A stretch of DNA of 64,000 nt. Source: Peptoniphilus sp. ING2-D1G. Its GTDB lineage: Bacteria; Bacillota; Clostridia; Tissierellales; Peptoniphilaceae. The notes beneath the pieces are model-generated. The model saw only the letters and a list, made by a program, of their open reading frames with translations, was not told where the DNA came from and did no database searches. Both the position numbers and the translations under genes were made by a program. The DNA is taken from NCBI GenBank assembly GCA_000952975.1, contig LM997412.1:496001-560000 (forward strand), given 5' to 3'. Below are positions 25,967-34,938 of the stretch, piece by piece. Position 1 is the first letter of the stretch. Each line of letters opens with the position of its first letter.

Positions 25967-26706
25967 TGAAAATTTTTTTATCGGGAATAACAGGCGCCAT
26001 GGGGCGTACAATTATAAATACCGTCGATGAAGATGAGGTGGTTGCAGGATTTGCCGGACGAATGGGAGAAGTTGACGGATTAAAAGTATATGGATACTTA
26101 GACGAGGTTGTGGAAGATTTCGATGTAATAATAGACTTTTCAAACAAATTCTGCACAAGGGACGTTCTGAATTTCGCCTTAGAAAATAAAAAACCCTTGG
26201 TAATTGCAACTACGGGAATAGAAGAAGATGTGGTGAAAATGATAGAAGAAGCATCGGAGGATATACCCATAGTATTTTCTTCAAATATGAGCATCGGGGT
26301 AAACACCATAGACATAATTTTAGAAAAACTCGTAGGAATGCTTGAAGGATTTGACATTGAAATCATAGAAAAACACCATAATCAAAAAGTGGACAGCCCC
26401 AGCGGAACGGCAAAGATGTTTTTTAATACCATAAAAAGAAACAGAGATGTCTATCCTGTTTACGACAGAACGGATGTACATGAAAAAAGAAAAAAAGAAG
26501 AAGTGGGTATTTCAGTAATAAGAGGCGGCACAATCACCGGAGAACACAGCGTTATATTTGCGGGAGAAGACGAGGTATTGGAAATAAAACATTCCGCAGG
26601 CTCTAAAAAAATCTTTGCAAAGGGCGCAATACTTGCAGCAAGATATTTATTGAATAAAGACAAGGGATTATACAATATGCGAGATGTACTGGGAGTTGAA
26701 AAATGA
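25963..26706 (+). CDS. dapB: 4-hydroxy-tetrahydrodipicolinate reductase
   Basis: This 247-residue NAD(P)H enzyme reduces HTPA to tetrahydrodipicolinate. It has the nucleotide motif LSGITGAMGRTI, the family motif EIIEKHHNQKVDSPSGTA (residues about 130-147) and ISVIRGGTITGEH. Two consecutive ATGs are possible starts; the first overlaps the dapA stop. Confidence 0.95.
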   Translation: MMKIFLSGITGAMGRTIINTVDEDEVVAGFAGRMGEVDGLKVYGYLDEVVEDFDVIIDFSNKFCTRDVLNFALENKKPLVIATTGIEEDVVKMIEEASEDIPIVFSSNMSIGVNTIDIILEKLVGMLEGFDIEIIEKHHNQKVDSPSGTAKMFFNTIKRNRDVYPVYDRTDVHEKRKKEEVGISVIRGGTITGEHSVIFAGEDEVLEIKHSAGSKKIFAKGAILAARYLLNKDKGLYNMRDVLGVEK

Positions 26707-27665
26707 TAAGACTTGGAATTGTAGGATATGGCAATCTTGGCAGGGCTACCAGATTTTTAATTGAAAAGGAAAAGGATTTAAAGTTGGTGAAAATTTTTAC
26801 AAGGAGAAATCCCGAGACTTTCAATGACGATCTCTTTGAATCACTGGAAAAAATTAAAAATTATGTTGAAGATATTGATATTTTAATTTTAACCTTAGGT
26901 TCAGCAAAGGATATTCCTGAACTTGCTCCAAGAATTTTAAAAAATTTCAATACTGTGGATTGTTATGACAATCACGCTGAAATTCCGCATTATTTTGAAA
27001 AAATGAACGAAATTGCAAAATTAAACAAAAAGTGCGCCTTCATATCCACAGGTTGGGATCCGGGACTTTTTTCCTTGAACAGAATGGTTGCAGAGGCGAT
27101 ACTAACAGAGGGAAACACCTATACCTTTTGGGGCAAGGGGGTTTCTCAAGGACACAGCGACGCAGTAAGGAGAATTGACGGGGTAAAAAAAGCTGTTCAA
27201 TACACCATACCCAAAGAGGAAATACTAAACAATATAAAGGCTCAAAGAGGCAATTTGAAATCCTATGAAACACATATCAGAGAAGTATTTGTAGTAGCTG
27301 AAGAGGGTGCCGATAAGAAAAAAATAGAAGAAGAAATAGTAAACATGAAAGATTATTTTGCTGATTATGAAGTGACTGTTAATTTCATAGATGAAGAAGA
27401 ATTTGAAAAAAATCACACAGATATGCCCCATGGAGGATATGTGATAAGAGTCGGAGAAAGCTTGGACGGCAAAGTTGAAATGTATAAATTTTCGCTTGAA
27501 CTCATGAGCAATCCCAATTTTACATCTCTTGTAGCCATAGCGTCGGCAAGAGCGCTCTTTAGGTTTATGGAACAAAAAAATTATGGAGCCCATACGGTTT
27601 TAGATACTCCACCTTATTATTACACAAAAGAATCTCATCTTGAAAACATAGAAAAGTATCTGTAA
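26703..27665 (+). CDS. ddh: meso-Diaminopimelate D-dehydrogenase
   Basis: This 320-residue NADP-dependent enzyme converts tetrahydrodipicolinate directly to meso-DAP, bypassing the acylated intermediates. The start IRLGIVGYGNLGRATRF is the dinucleotide site. STGWDPGLFSLNRM and GKGVSQGHSDAVR are hallmark substrate-site motifs. With lysC-dapA-dapB it forms a complete route from aspartate (through asd) to meso-DAP. No lysA is adjacent, so the immediate product is meso-DAP for peptidoglycan or lysine. ATGA overlap with dapB. Confidence 0.95.
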   Translation: MIRLGIVGYGNLGRATRFLIEKEKDLKLVKIFTRRNPETFNDDLFESLEKIKNYVEDIDILILTLGSAKDIPELAPRILKNFNTVDCYDNHAEIPHYFEKMNEIAKLNKKCAFISTGWDPGLFSLNRMVAEAILTEGNTYTFWGKGVSQGHSDAVRRIDGVKKAVQYTIPKEEILNNIKAQRGNLKSYETHIREVFVVAEEGADKKKIEEEIVNMKDYFADYEVTVNFIDEEEFEKNHTDMPHGGYVIRVGESLDGKVEMYKFSLELMSNPNFTSLVAIASARALFRFMEQKNYGAHTVLDTPPYYYTKESHLENIEKYL

Positions 27666-27686
27666 AATCAAAAAGATAGAAAAAAT

Positions 27687-27722
27687 AATTAGGGACGGTT
27701 ATAACTGTCCCTAATTATTTTT
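27687..27722 (+). terminator. Intrinsic terminator of the DAP operon
   Basis: AATTAGGGAC pairs with GTCCCTAATT, with a further inner GTT/AAC pairing, and is followed by ATTTTTAT. Confidence 0.8.
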
Positions 27723-27741
27723 ATGGCTAAAATGCAATATA

Positions 27742-28033
27742 ACGGGCGGACGAGGGCGTCCGCCCCTACAAAAAAGTAATATAAATATGAAAATTGTAGG
27801 GGACGATGCCTTCATCGTCCCGCATTATAAACAACAACGAAATGTAACGAGTGTATGAGGGAGAGACCATCCCTACAAAAAAGTAATATAAATGCGAAAA
27901 TTGTAGGGGACAATGCCCTTATCGTCCCGAATTATAAACAACAACGAAATGTAACGAGCGTATGAGGGAGAGTTCATCCATACAAAAATGAATGCAAATA
28001 TAAATTGTAGGGGACGATGCCTTCATCGTCCCG
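27742..28033. repeat. Second tandem array of A/B hairpin modules (about 106-bp period)
   Basis: An intact A module lies at 27742-27769 (stem GGGCGGACG/CGTCCGCCC). B modules lie at 27796-27822, 27903-27929 and 28007-28033. Decayed A modules lie at 27849-27876 and 27957-27983 (GTATGAGGGAGAG...), where the stem is lost. The A-B pairs repeat at 107 and 104 bp. The array fills the gap between the DAP operon and a decayed membrane gene. Confidence 0.9.
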
Positions 28034-28263
28034 AATTATATTCAACAACGAAATGCAACAGGTGGGAGGGTTCATGCAAAAGCCTGTGTACTGATCATTT
28101 AAAATAAGATTTAATGTGAGTATAATTTGTACTTGTCTGTCTTATTTTTAATAAGTGTAAAAATCATAAATAGGTACATCAAGACTGAAAATACAAAAAA
28201 GACATTATAAGCAAAAACTTCATAATTGAAATTATTTTTTATTATCGGAACAAGATCTATATC

Positions 28264-28962
28264 CTATTTTTTGAATAAAACCCTTAAATTTTTGAAATCT
28301 TCTTTATTTTTTAAATACATTCTTTGAGATAACTCATTTATTTCTGTTGTTGATCTGAAATTTTTATACTCTTGAAGATTCATCGGTTTATTGTTGTAGG
28401 AATAAACTATTTCTAAGTCTTTTAAGACTTCCAAATCTTCATTTTTTATTGGAGTTGGAGTGTATTTTTCATAATAGCTTTCAATTTTTATATTATTCTT
28501 AACGGGGGAAAAATTTCCGAAAAACTGAGGGGCAAGAAGCCACAAAGAAAAAACAAACAAAAGGGATATGAAGATCGTTGTAGGAAACTTATCGGGGATA
28601 TGATCAGCAAGTAAATTAGCAAATAAATCTATAATAAAAGTAAGAACTGATACGAGAATCACTATTCTAAGATCAAATATTTTGTAGAGTTCTGTGTAAA
28701 ACAGGATCGCGAAAATAGCTGCAAAAAAATATACAGCACTTATTAAATTTAGATTATTGGATTTTTTTGAATTGAATAAGTGATATGAAAGCGGTATTAA
28801 CAACAGCATAGAAGAACCAATTAAAGCCTTAAATACATTGAAAATTATTTCAGGCGTAGTCCCTGTATGTGTATTTATTACCGGACTAAAATATGTATTT
28901 AATAAATCTGTCAATTCTTCTGAAGTATCGGTTGTAGTAATAGTCAATGGTGTTTTATCCAA
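28264..28962 (-). CDS. Hypothetical membrane protein (middle fragment of the decayed gene)
   Basis: This 232-residue frame would start at a TTG with no ribosome site and overlaps the upstream fragment. It contains four membrane segments at about residues 40-63, 70-92, 97-120 and 127-148. It is best read as part of the pseudogene spanning 28111-29408. Confidence 0.4.
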   Translation of the reverse strand: MDKTPLTITTTDTSEELTDLLNTYFSPVINTHTGTTPEIIFNVFKALIGSSMLLLIPLSYHLFNSKKSNNLNLISAVYFFAAIFAILFYTELYKIFDLRIVILVSVLTFIIDLFANLLADHIPDKFPTTIFISLLFVFSLWLLAPQFFGNFSPVKNNIKIESYYEKYTPTPIKNEDLEVLKDLEIVYSYNNKPMNLQEYKNFRSTTEINELSQRMYLKNKEDFKNLRVLFKK

Positions 28963-29408
28963 AGAGGCTTTTTTATAATAAATTCTGTATTGTTTTTAAG
29001 AAGGTCAGATTTTAAAGGAATTATTTTTTTATTGGGATAAAGATTTTCGATGTCCTTTATTGTAAACATATCATTTAGTACTGAATTTTTAACGAATATA
29101 TTTTCATCAGATAACCCATATCCTGTCAAATTTTTAAAATAATTCATATTGTCAATTATCTGTACTTCTTTTGAAGCTGAAAAAGTAAAGAAAGCAAGTT
29201 TTGAATTCTTTTGCAGCCTGAATATTTTATTTGAAACTTCCACTTTTCCTTCTTCTGTCAAAAGCTCCTTCGGATATAAATATATTTCGCTATATTCACC
29301 TGGTAGTTTAAAATTCCCCATTGAATAATAATTAGCTTTTCCTATGCTGAATATGGTTATGTAAATAAGTATGCTTAGGCTTAAAAATCTCAGAAAAATA
29401 TTTTTCAC
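28944..29408 (-). CDS. Hypothetical membrane-anchored protein (N-terminal fragment of the decayed gene)
   Basis: This 154-residue frame has a GTG start with AAAGGAGC, one N-terminal membrane helix (LSLSILIYITIFSIG) and an outside-facing domain. It ends by running out of frame after an A6 run. It may still yield a short protein, but the gene as a whole is broken. Confidence 0.5.
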   Translation of the reverse strand: MKNIFLRFLSLSILIYITIFSIGKANYYSMGNFKLPGEYSEIYLYPKELLTEEGKVEVSNKIFRLQKNSKLAFFTFSASKEVQIIDNMNYFKNLTGYGLSDENIFVKNSVLNDMFTIKDIENLYPNKKIIPLKSDLLKNNTEFIIKKPLWIKHH

Positions 29409-29442
29409 AAATTAGCTCCTTTATAAAACAATTACACATTGC

Positions 29443-29480
29443 TCAATTGTATTAATATTATATAATATTAATACAATTGA
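29443..29480. promoter_or_regulatory. 38-bp perfect palindrome upstream of the decayed membrane gene
   Basis: CAATTGTATTAATATTAT is followed with no spacer by its exact reverse complement; one more T-A pair extends it to 38 bp. It lies 35 bp before the GTG start of the membrane gene, where a promoter is expected. It could be a large operator or a cruciform/hairpin. Its function is unknown. Confidence 0.6.
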
Positions 29481-29548
29481 AACAAAGTAAAGTTCTACAG
29501 TCTAAATATTTGCATAGTAGTATAAACAACAAAGAGGCAAGATACTTT

Positions 29549-30331
29549 TTAAAAATTAATAAGCTGGTCTTCACTGTTGAAAAAGGTCTTGCTGCCATAA
29601 CTTACGAATATGATAGTTGAAAGGGATACCGCTCCTGCAATTCCAAGCATTATTGCAATTTGATATTCAATGGCTGTCATGGGAGATATACCGGAAAGTA
29701 TTTGACCTGTCATCATTCCCGGCAAAAATACTATTCCCATTCCCATCATTGAATTGATTGTGGGAAGTATTGCCGAATCAAAGGCGTTGTCTACTATGTC
29801 TTTAGTGGCATCTTCAGGAGTTGCACCAAGCATTAAAGAACATTCAATTTTGGCTTTATTTGCATGCATGCCTTCCAAGAGATTATTTACACCCAAGGAA
29901 ATACCTGTCATGGCATTGCCCACAAGCATTCCTGCAATGGGTACAAAGTAACGTGCATCATACCAGGGTTCTATTCTAACTACTCCCAGCAAGAAATAAA
30001 ATATTGTAAAGACAGTTCCTATAAAAAGTGAAATGGCGATAATTTTCTTTAATTCCTTGGAAAGTTCTCTTTTTGTCCTCTTAAAGACGTTATTTATTGC
30101 AAAAACTTCCATAACTGCGATTATGATAAGGGTGTATATGGGATGATTATTTTTAAATATATATCCTAAAACATATCCTACCAATACCAATTGAACAGTC
30201 ATGCGAAGAGTACCGAGTATTATTATTTTTTCTCTCGATATTTTTCTTTTTTTTACTATAAATAGAAGAATTAATATGAAAATATATGCCGATGCCATTT
30301 GAATTAAGCTTAAATCAACTACTCCGTTCAT
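29549..30331 (-). CDS. fetB: FetB/YbbM-type ABC transporter permease
   Basis: This 260-residue protein has about seven membrane segments and the family features RMTVQLVLVGYVLGYIF, GMLVGNAMTGISLG and LPTINSMMGMGIVFLPGMMTGQ. The FetAB (YbbLM) transporter exports iron and is linked to oxidative stress tolerance in E. coli; the role here is inferred by homology. The start overlaps the ATPase gene by 4 bp. Confidence 0.88.
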   Translation of the reverse strand: MNGVVDLSLIQMASAYIFILILLFIVKKRKISREKIIILGTLRMTVQLVLVGYVLGYIFKNNHPIYTLIIIAVMEVFAINNVFKRTKRELSKELKKIIAISLFIGTVFTIFYFLLGVVRIEPWYDARYFVPIAGMLVGNAMTGISLGVNNLLEGMHANKAKIECSLMLGATPEDATKDIVDNAFDSAILPTINSMMGMGIVFLPGMMTGQILSGISPMTAIEYQIAIMLGIAGAVSLSTIIFVSYGSKTFFNSEDQLINF

Positions 30332-30966
30332 AACAAACCTCCGTCCAAAACTTTATTTTTTTCCAGTTTAATTATCACATCGGAAACTTCTTCTGCCATA
30401 TTTCTCGAGTGAGTGACCATGACCATGGTCTTATTATTTTCTTTTACATAGGATACAACCATGTTTATAATCAACTTTTCTGTTTCGTCATCCAGAGCGG
30501 AAGCCGGTTCATCCAACAAAAAAACTTCCGGATTCATCACTAAAATTCTTATTAGAGAGATTCTTTGCAACTCGCCGCCTGAAAGGTTTTCGATGGGATC
30601 ATCTAAATTTTTAATGAGGCCACTTCTTTTTATGAATTCCTTCAGTATGTTGTCTGAAACAGGAGGTTTTCCTGAAAACTTCAAACCTACCATCAAGTTA
30701 TCCCTTATGTTGCCATCATATGCAACGGGACTTTGTGCCAGCATTAACACTTCACGCCTTAAGCTAACTGAACTGATTTCTCTTAAATCTTTGCCCTTAT
30801 AAAGTATCCTTCCCTCTGTAGGACTGTTCATTTTATTGAGCAGTTTTATTAAAGTGGTTTTTCCACTTCCACTTTCTCCAACTATAGAGGTTATTTTACC
30901 TGAGCTTATAGTTAGATTTTTGATATTTAATATATTCTTGAATTTTACATTTTGGAACTCAAACAT
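30328..30966 (-). CDS. fetA: FetA/YbbL-type ABC transporter ATP-binding protein
   Basis: This 212-residue ATPase has Walker A GESGSGKTT (near residue 34), the signature LSGGELQRISLIR and Walker B VFLLDEPASALDDET. It is the first gene of a two-gene unit with the permease downstream. AAAGGGTGATGAT precedes the ATG. The upstream gap is shared with the divergent glutamine synthetase gene, and a TATATAAT lies on the minus strand. Confidence 0.9.
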   Translation of the reverse strand: MFEFQNVKFKNILNIKNLTISSGKITSIVGESGSGKTTLIKLLNKMNSPTEGRILYKGKDLREISSVSLRREVLMLAQSPVAYDGNIRDNLMVGLKFSGKPPVSDNILKEFIKRSGLIKNLDDPIENLSGGELQRISLIRILVMNPEVFLLDEPASALDDETEKLIINMVVSYVKENNKTMVMVTHSRNMAEEVSDVIIKLEKNKVLDGGLL

Positions 30967-31042
30967 ATCATCACCCTTTATACTAATGATTATATATTAT
31001 ATAACAAAAAATTTTTATATGCGTAAATTTATATTACAATTA

Positions 31043-31152
31043 TTGACAAGTAAAAAAAATACGGGTATTATAAAAGAAAACACCCCTTGGGTATTATATT
31101 TTTTTCATATTGGCAATTAAGTGCCAATTTTTTGTTTTTTAGGAGGGGAAAA
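31043..31152 (+). promoter_or_regulatory. Promoter and hairpin leader of glnN
   Basis: TTGACA (31043-31048) and TATTAT (31066-31071), 17 bp apart, form a near-consensus promoter. The leader of about 75 nt contains a hairpin ATTGGCA/TGCCAAT (31109-31128) followed by T6, shaped like a small terminator, directly before AGGAGGGG and the ATG. It may attenuate glutamine synthetase expression; the signal is unknown. Confidence 0.6.
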
Positions 31153-33231
31153 ATGGGAAATAGAATAATTGAAGAGTTTGGGGAAATGACATTTAATAAG
31201 GCGCGAATGAAAGAAAGACTACCCTATCCCGTTTATTTGAAATGGAAAGAAGTAGTCAGAACTAACAGAACCCTTGACAAAGAAACAGCGGATTCAATAG
31301 CTCACGCTATGAAAGAGTGGGCATTGGAAAAGGGAGCAACACATTATACACACTGGTTTTTTCCCTTAAACGGGCTGACTGCGAAAAAACATGAAGCCTT
31401 TTTAGACAGGACTTCGGATTTTGAAACAATGAACCGTTTTTCAGGTAAGGAATTAATCAAGGGCGAACCCGATGCATCATCCTTCCCCAGCGGAGGAATG
31501 AGATCGACCTTTGAAGCGAGAGGATACACTTATTGGGATTGTACGGCAAACTCCTTTATAATTGACCATATCCTGTATATTCCATCTATATTTCTTTCCT
31601 ACACAGGAGAAGTTCTTGACAAAAGAGCACCTCTTATGAGTTCACTTAATGAAATTTCAAGGGAGGGTTCGAGGGTTGTAAACATGATTGAAAAATCTGA
31701 ATACACCTATAGAATGAGACCTAAGGTCGGGCTTGAACAAGAATTTTTTTTAATAGATAAGAAAGTTTACGACAAGAGATCGGATCTTAAGAATTGCGGA
31801 AAAACTTTATTCGGAGCAAGACCTCCCAAGGGACAAGAGCTGGAAGATCACTATTTCGGAGCCATACCTCAAAGGGTTATGGATTTTTATGAAGAGGTAA
31901 ATAAAAAACTTTGGACTTTAGGAATTTATGCAAAAACAGAACACAACGAAGCAGCTCCCTGTCAGTTTGAAGTGGCAATTCTCTTTGAAAATTCAAATAT
32001 ATCCATAGATGACAATCAACTTTGCATGAGTATTTTACAACAAACGGCACTAAAACACGACTTGGTTTGTCTGCTTCATGAAAAACCCTTTAGAGGAATA
32101 AATGGGAGCGGCAAACACAATAATTATTCATTGATGACAAATTATGGGCTCAACGTATTTGATCCGGGAGAAAATCCAAAGGAAAATTTAGTATTTTTGA
32201 TTTTCACAGCAGCTCTTATTGAAACGGTTTATAAATACCAAACGCTTTTTAGAATTTCTTCATCTTCGGTTTCCAATGATTTGAGGCTTGGAGGAAACGA
32301 AGCTCCGCCTGCCATAGTGTCAGTATTCTTAGGTAAAGATCTGGAGGATTTGTTTAACTCCATAGCCTATGAGGACTATGAACCGAGATATTTTGATGGT
32401 GTAATAAAGATTGCAAGTCTTGGGGAAATTGAAAAGGACAGATCAGACAGAAACAGAACATCAAGTGTTGCATTTACAGGCAATAAGTTTGAATTCAGAA
32501 TGTTAGGCTCATCAAAGACAGCTGCAGATATAAATATAGTTATTAACACTGCCATGGCAAGCAGCCTGAAAAGAATTGCAGACAGGCTTGAAAATATTGA
32601 AGAAAAAGATTTAAAATCCGAAGTATATGAAATAGTTAAGAAAATAATAATAAACTGTGGAGGGATTTTATACGATGGCGACAACTATTCTGATGAATGG
32701 GTGGAAGAAGCTAAGAAAAGAGGGCTTAAAAATCATAAAACGCTCTTTGATGCTCTTGTAGCTATAAAAGAAGAAAAAAGCTATGAACTCTTTTATGAGA
32801 TGAATATCTTCACCGAAAATGAGCTGAAGGCGATTTATGAAGTGAATTTTGAAGATATTGCAAAATACCACAGTTTGGACTTACGCATTGCAGAGGATAT
32901 GATAATAAAGGACATAGTTCCTGCAGCTTTAAAGGAAATCAAGGACCTGGGAGAAAGTTTAAGATATGTCGAAAACGACTGTTTAAAGGAGTTAATGGAA
33001 AGGCTTAACAACTGTGTTAAGGAACTCTTAATAAAAAGAGAAGAAGCTATGGAAATTTGCAACAATTTTGAAAAAAAACAAAGTTGCTTTGAAAAGGCTG
33101 AATATTTACAAGAAAACGCCGTTTCTCTATTGGAAGAGATGAGAAATTATGCTGATGATATAGAAAAAGTTGTCAGCAGAGAAAATTATAAAATACCGAT
33201 ATATGAAGATGTTTTTAGTTCATTGATATAG
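31153..33231 (+). CDS. glnN: Glutamine synthetase type III
   Basis: This 692-residue enzyme makes glutamine from glutamate and ammonia. Its length and the motifs KVGLEQEFFLID, EHNEAAPCQFEVA, GINGSGKHNNYS and RLGGNEAPPAIVSVFLG are those of GSIII, found in Bacteroides and some Clostridia. The ATG at 31153 follows AGGAGGGGAAAA; a longer frame would begin inside the leader hairpin. pyrG follows 9 bp later, so glutamine supply and a glutamine-using enzyme are co-expressed. Confidence 0.95.
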   Translation: MGNRIIEEFGEMTFNKARMKERLPYPVYLKWKEVVRTNRTLDKETADSIAHAMKEWALEKGATHYTHWFFPLNGLTAKKHEAFLDRTSDFETMNRFSGKELIKGEPDASSFPSGGMRSTFEARGYTYWDCTANSFIIDHILYIPSIFLSYTGEVLDKRAPLMSSLNEISREGSRVVNMIEKSEYTYRMRPKVGLEQEFFLIDKKVYDKRSDLKNCGKTLFGARPPKGQELEDHYFGAIPQRVMDFYEEVNKKLWTLGIYAKTEHNEAAPCQFEVAILFENSNISIDDNQLCMSILQQTALKHDLVCLLHEKPFRGINGSGKHNNYSLMTNYGLNVFDPGENPKENLVFLIFTAALIETVYKYQTLFRISSSSVSNDLRLGGNEAPPAIVSVFLGKDLEDLFNSIAYEDYEPRYFDGVIKIASLGEIEKDRSDRNRTSSVAFTGNKFEFRMLGSSKTAADINIVINTAMASSLKRIADRLENIEEKDLKSEVYEIVKKIIINCGGILYDGDNYSDEWVEEAKKRGLKNHKTLFDALVAIKEEKSYELFYEMNIFTENELKAIYEVNFEDIAKYHSLDLRIAEDMIIKDIVPAALKEIKDLGESLRYVENDCLKELMERLNNCVKELLIKREEAMEICNNFEKKQSCFEKAEYLQENAVSLLEEMRNYADDIEKVVSRENYKIPIYEDVFSSLI

Positions 33232-33240
33232 GAGGATAAA

Positions 33241-34833
33241 ATGACAAAATTTATATTCGTAACCGGAGGAGTTGTATCCGGAATTGGGAAGGGAATTGCC
33301 GGAGCCAGTATTGGTCGACTTTTAAAGAGCAGGGGACTCAGTGTATTCATGCAAAAATTCGATCCATACATAAACGTTGACCCCGGGACCATGAGTCCTT
33401 ATCAACACGGCGAAGTTTTTGTAACAAAAGACGGAGCGGAGACGGATTTGGATCTTGGACATTATGAAAGATTTATTGACGAGGAGCTCACAAAGGTAGC
33501 TTCAATAACTACAGGCAAAGTTTACTCCAAAGTAATAGAGAAGGAAAGAAGAGGAGATTACAACGGTTCAACTGTTCAGGTGATTCCTCATATTACAGAT
33601 GAGATTAAAAAGTCCGTTTATAAAGCTGCCGAGCAGTCAAAGGCGGATGTAATTATAACAGAAATCGGCGGAACTGTAGGTGATATTGAATCTTTGCCTT
33701 TTTTAGAAGCAATCAGACAAATACACTTTGAGAACAAACATGAAGATGTTCTATTTGTACACACTGTTCTTGTCCCGACCATACCCGGTACTGATGAACT
33801 AAAGACGAAACCGACCCAACACTCTTTTAAATCTCTGATGTCTTACGGGATAAAGGCCGATATCATCATCACGAGAGCTGAGGTGGAAATAACCGATGAA
33901 ACGAAGGCGAAAATATCTCTGTTCTGTGATGTGCCCAGAGAAGCCATAGTTGAATCGAAAACGGTGGATTTAATATACGAAGTTCCCATAGTTTTTCATG
34001 AACAAGGAATAGATGATTATATTTTAAGAAAACTTCAGCTTACTCCAAAGCACGATTCAAATAAAGAATGGAACAATATGGTCGAAAGATTTAAAGGTGC
34101 TACAAAACCTGTAAACATAGCTCTTGTGGGCAAGTACACCGAACTTCACGACGCCTATATATCAGTTAATCAAGCGCTTTATGATGCCGGATACAACAAT
34201 GATGCTATAGTGAAAATAAACTGGATAAATGCAGAAAAAATCAATGAAGATAATATTGTCGAAACTTTTAAGGCAATGGACGGAATAATAGTTCCCGGAG
34301 GATTCGGAAGCAGAGGAACTGAGGGAATGATACTTGCAAGTAAATATGCAAGAGAAAATGATGTTCCATACTTGGGAATATGCTATGGAATGCAGATAGC
34401 ATTGATAGATATCTGCAGAAATAAACTGGGATTGAAGGGCGCAAATTCTACTGAAATAGACCCTGAAACGCCCTATCCCATCGTCGACTTACTTGAAAAT
34501 CAAAGACCTAACGATAATTTAGGCGGGACTTTAAGACTGGGAAATTATGAATGCCTAATTGAAAAAGGCACTCTTGCTCATGAGCTTTATGGAGAGGATA
34601 CCGTCTTTGAAAGGCACAGACACAGATATGAATTCAACAACAGCTTCAGAGGGAAAATAAGAAATGCAGGAGTTGTCTTTAGCGGAATACACGAAGATTT
34701 GGATCTTGTGGAAATCATTGAATTAAAGGACAACAAGTTTTTTGTTGCATGTCAATTTCATCCTGAATTCAAATCAAGACCCAATAGACCACATCCGCTT
34801 TTTGAAGGATTTATCAAGGCGTCTATGAAATAA
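33241..34833 (+). CDS. pyrG: CTP synthase
   Basis: This 530-residue enzyme aminates UTP to CTP with glutamine. The synthetase half starts KFIFVTGGVVSGIGKGIAGA, with DPYINVDPGTMSPYQHGEVFV. The class I glutaminase half has PGGFGSRGTEGM, the nucleophile Cys in YLGICYGMQIAL, and the His-Glu pair near QFHPEFKSRP. TATAGGAGGATAAA precedes the ATG. Confidence 0.97.
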   Translation: MTKFIFVTGGVVSGIGKGIAGASIGRLLKSRGLSVFMQKFDPYINVDPGTMSPYQHGEVFVTKDGAETDLDLGHYERFIDEELTKVASITTGKVYSKVIEKERRGDYNGSTVQVIPHITDEIKKSVYKAAEQSKADVIITEIGGTVGDIESLPFLEAIRQIHFENKHEDVLFVHTVLVPTIPGTDELKTKPTQHSFKSLMSYGIKADIIITRAEVEITDETKAKISLFCDVPREAIVESKTVDLIYEVPIVFHEQGIDDYILRKLQLTPKHDSNKEWNNMVERFKGATKPVNIALVGKYTELHDAYISVNQALYDAGYNNDAIVKINWINAEKINEDNIVETFKAMDGIIVPGGFGSRGTEGMILASKYARENDVPYLGICYGMQIALIDICRNKLGLKGANSTEIDPETPYPIVDLLENQRPNDNLGGTLRLGNYECLIEKGTLAHELYGEDTVFERHRHRYEFNNSFRGKIRNAGVVFSGIHEDLDLVEIIELKDNKFFVACQFHPEFKSRPNRPHPLFEGFIKASMK

Positions 34834-34844
34834 AATTTCATCTG

Positions 34845-34874
34845 ATAAAGAGACAGATTTGTCTCTTTATTTTT
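34845..34874 (+). terminator. Intrinsic terminator of glnN-pyrG
   Basis: ATAAAGAGACA pairs with TGTCTCTTTAT around GATT, followed by T4. Confidence 0.88.
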
Positions 34875-34938
34875 ATATGTTGCAAAATTATAGTTATTAG
34901 TATTTAATAATATTAACAGATTGAGTAGGTGGTATGCT

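Larger units (their letters stand above)
28111..29408 (-). pseudogene. Decayed multi-pass membrane protein gene (frameshift plus in-frame stop)
   Basis: Two annotated-looking fragments and a third piece form one gene. GTG at 29408 after AAAGGAGC opens the frame. Adding one base in the A6 run at 28969-28974 would join the first fragment to the second. The second ends at a TAG (28264-28266), after which the same frame continues for about 50 codons and encodes a last membrane helix (VFFVFSVLMYLFMIFTLI) before TAA at 28111. The restored protein is about 432 residues: one N-terminal helix, an outside domain, four central helices, a second outside domain and a C-terminal helix. This topology recalls FtsX-like or bacteriocin-associated membrane proteins, but I do not recognise the family. 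Confidence 0.7.
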
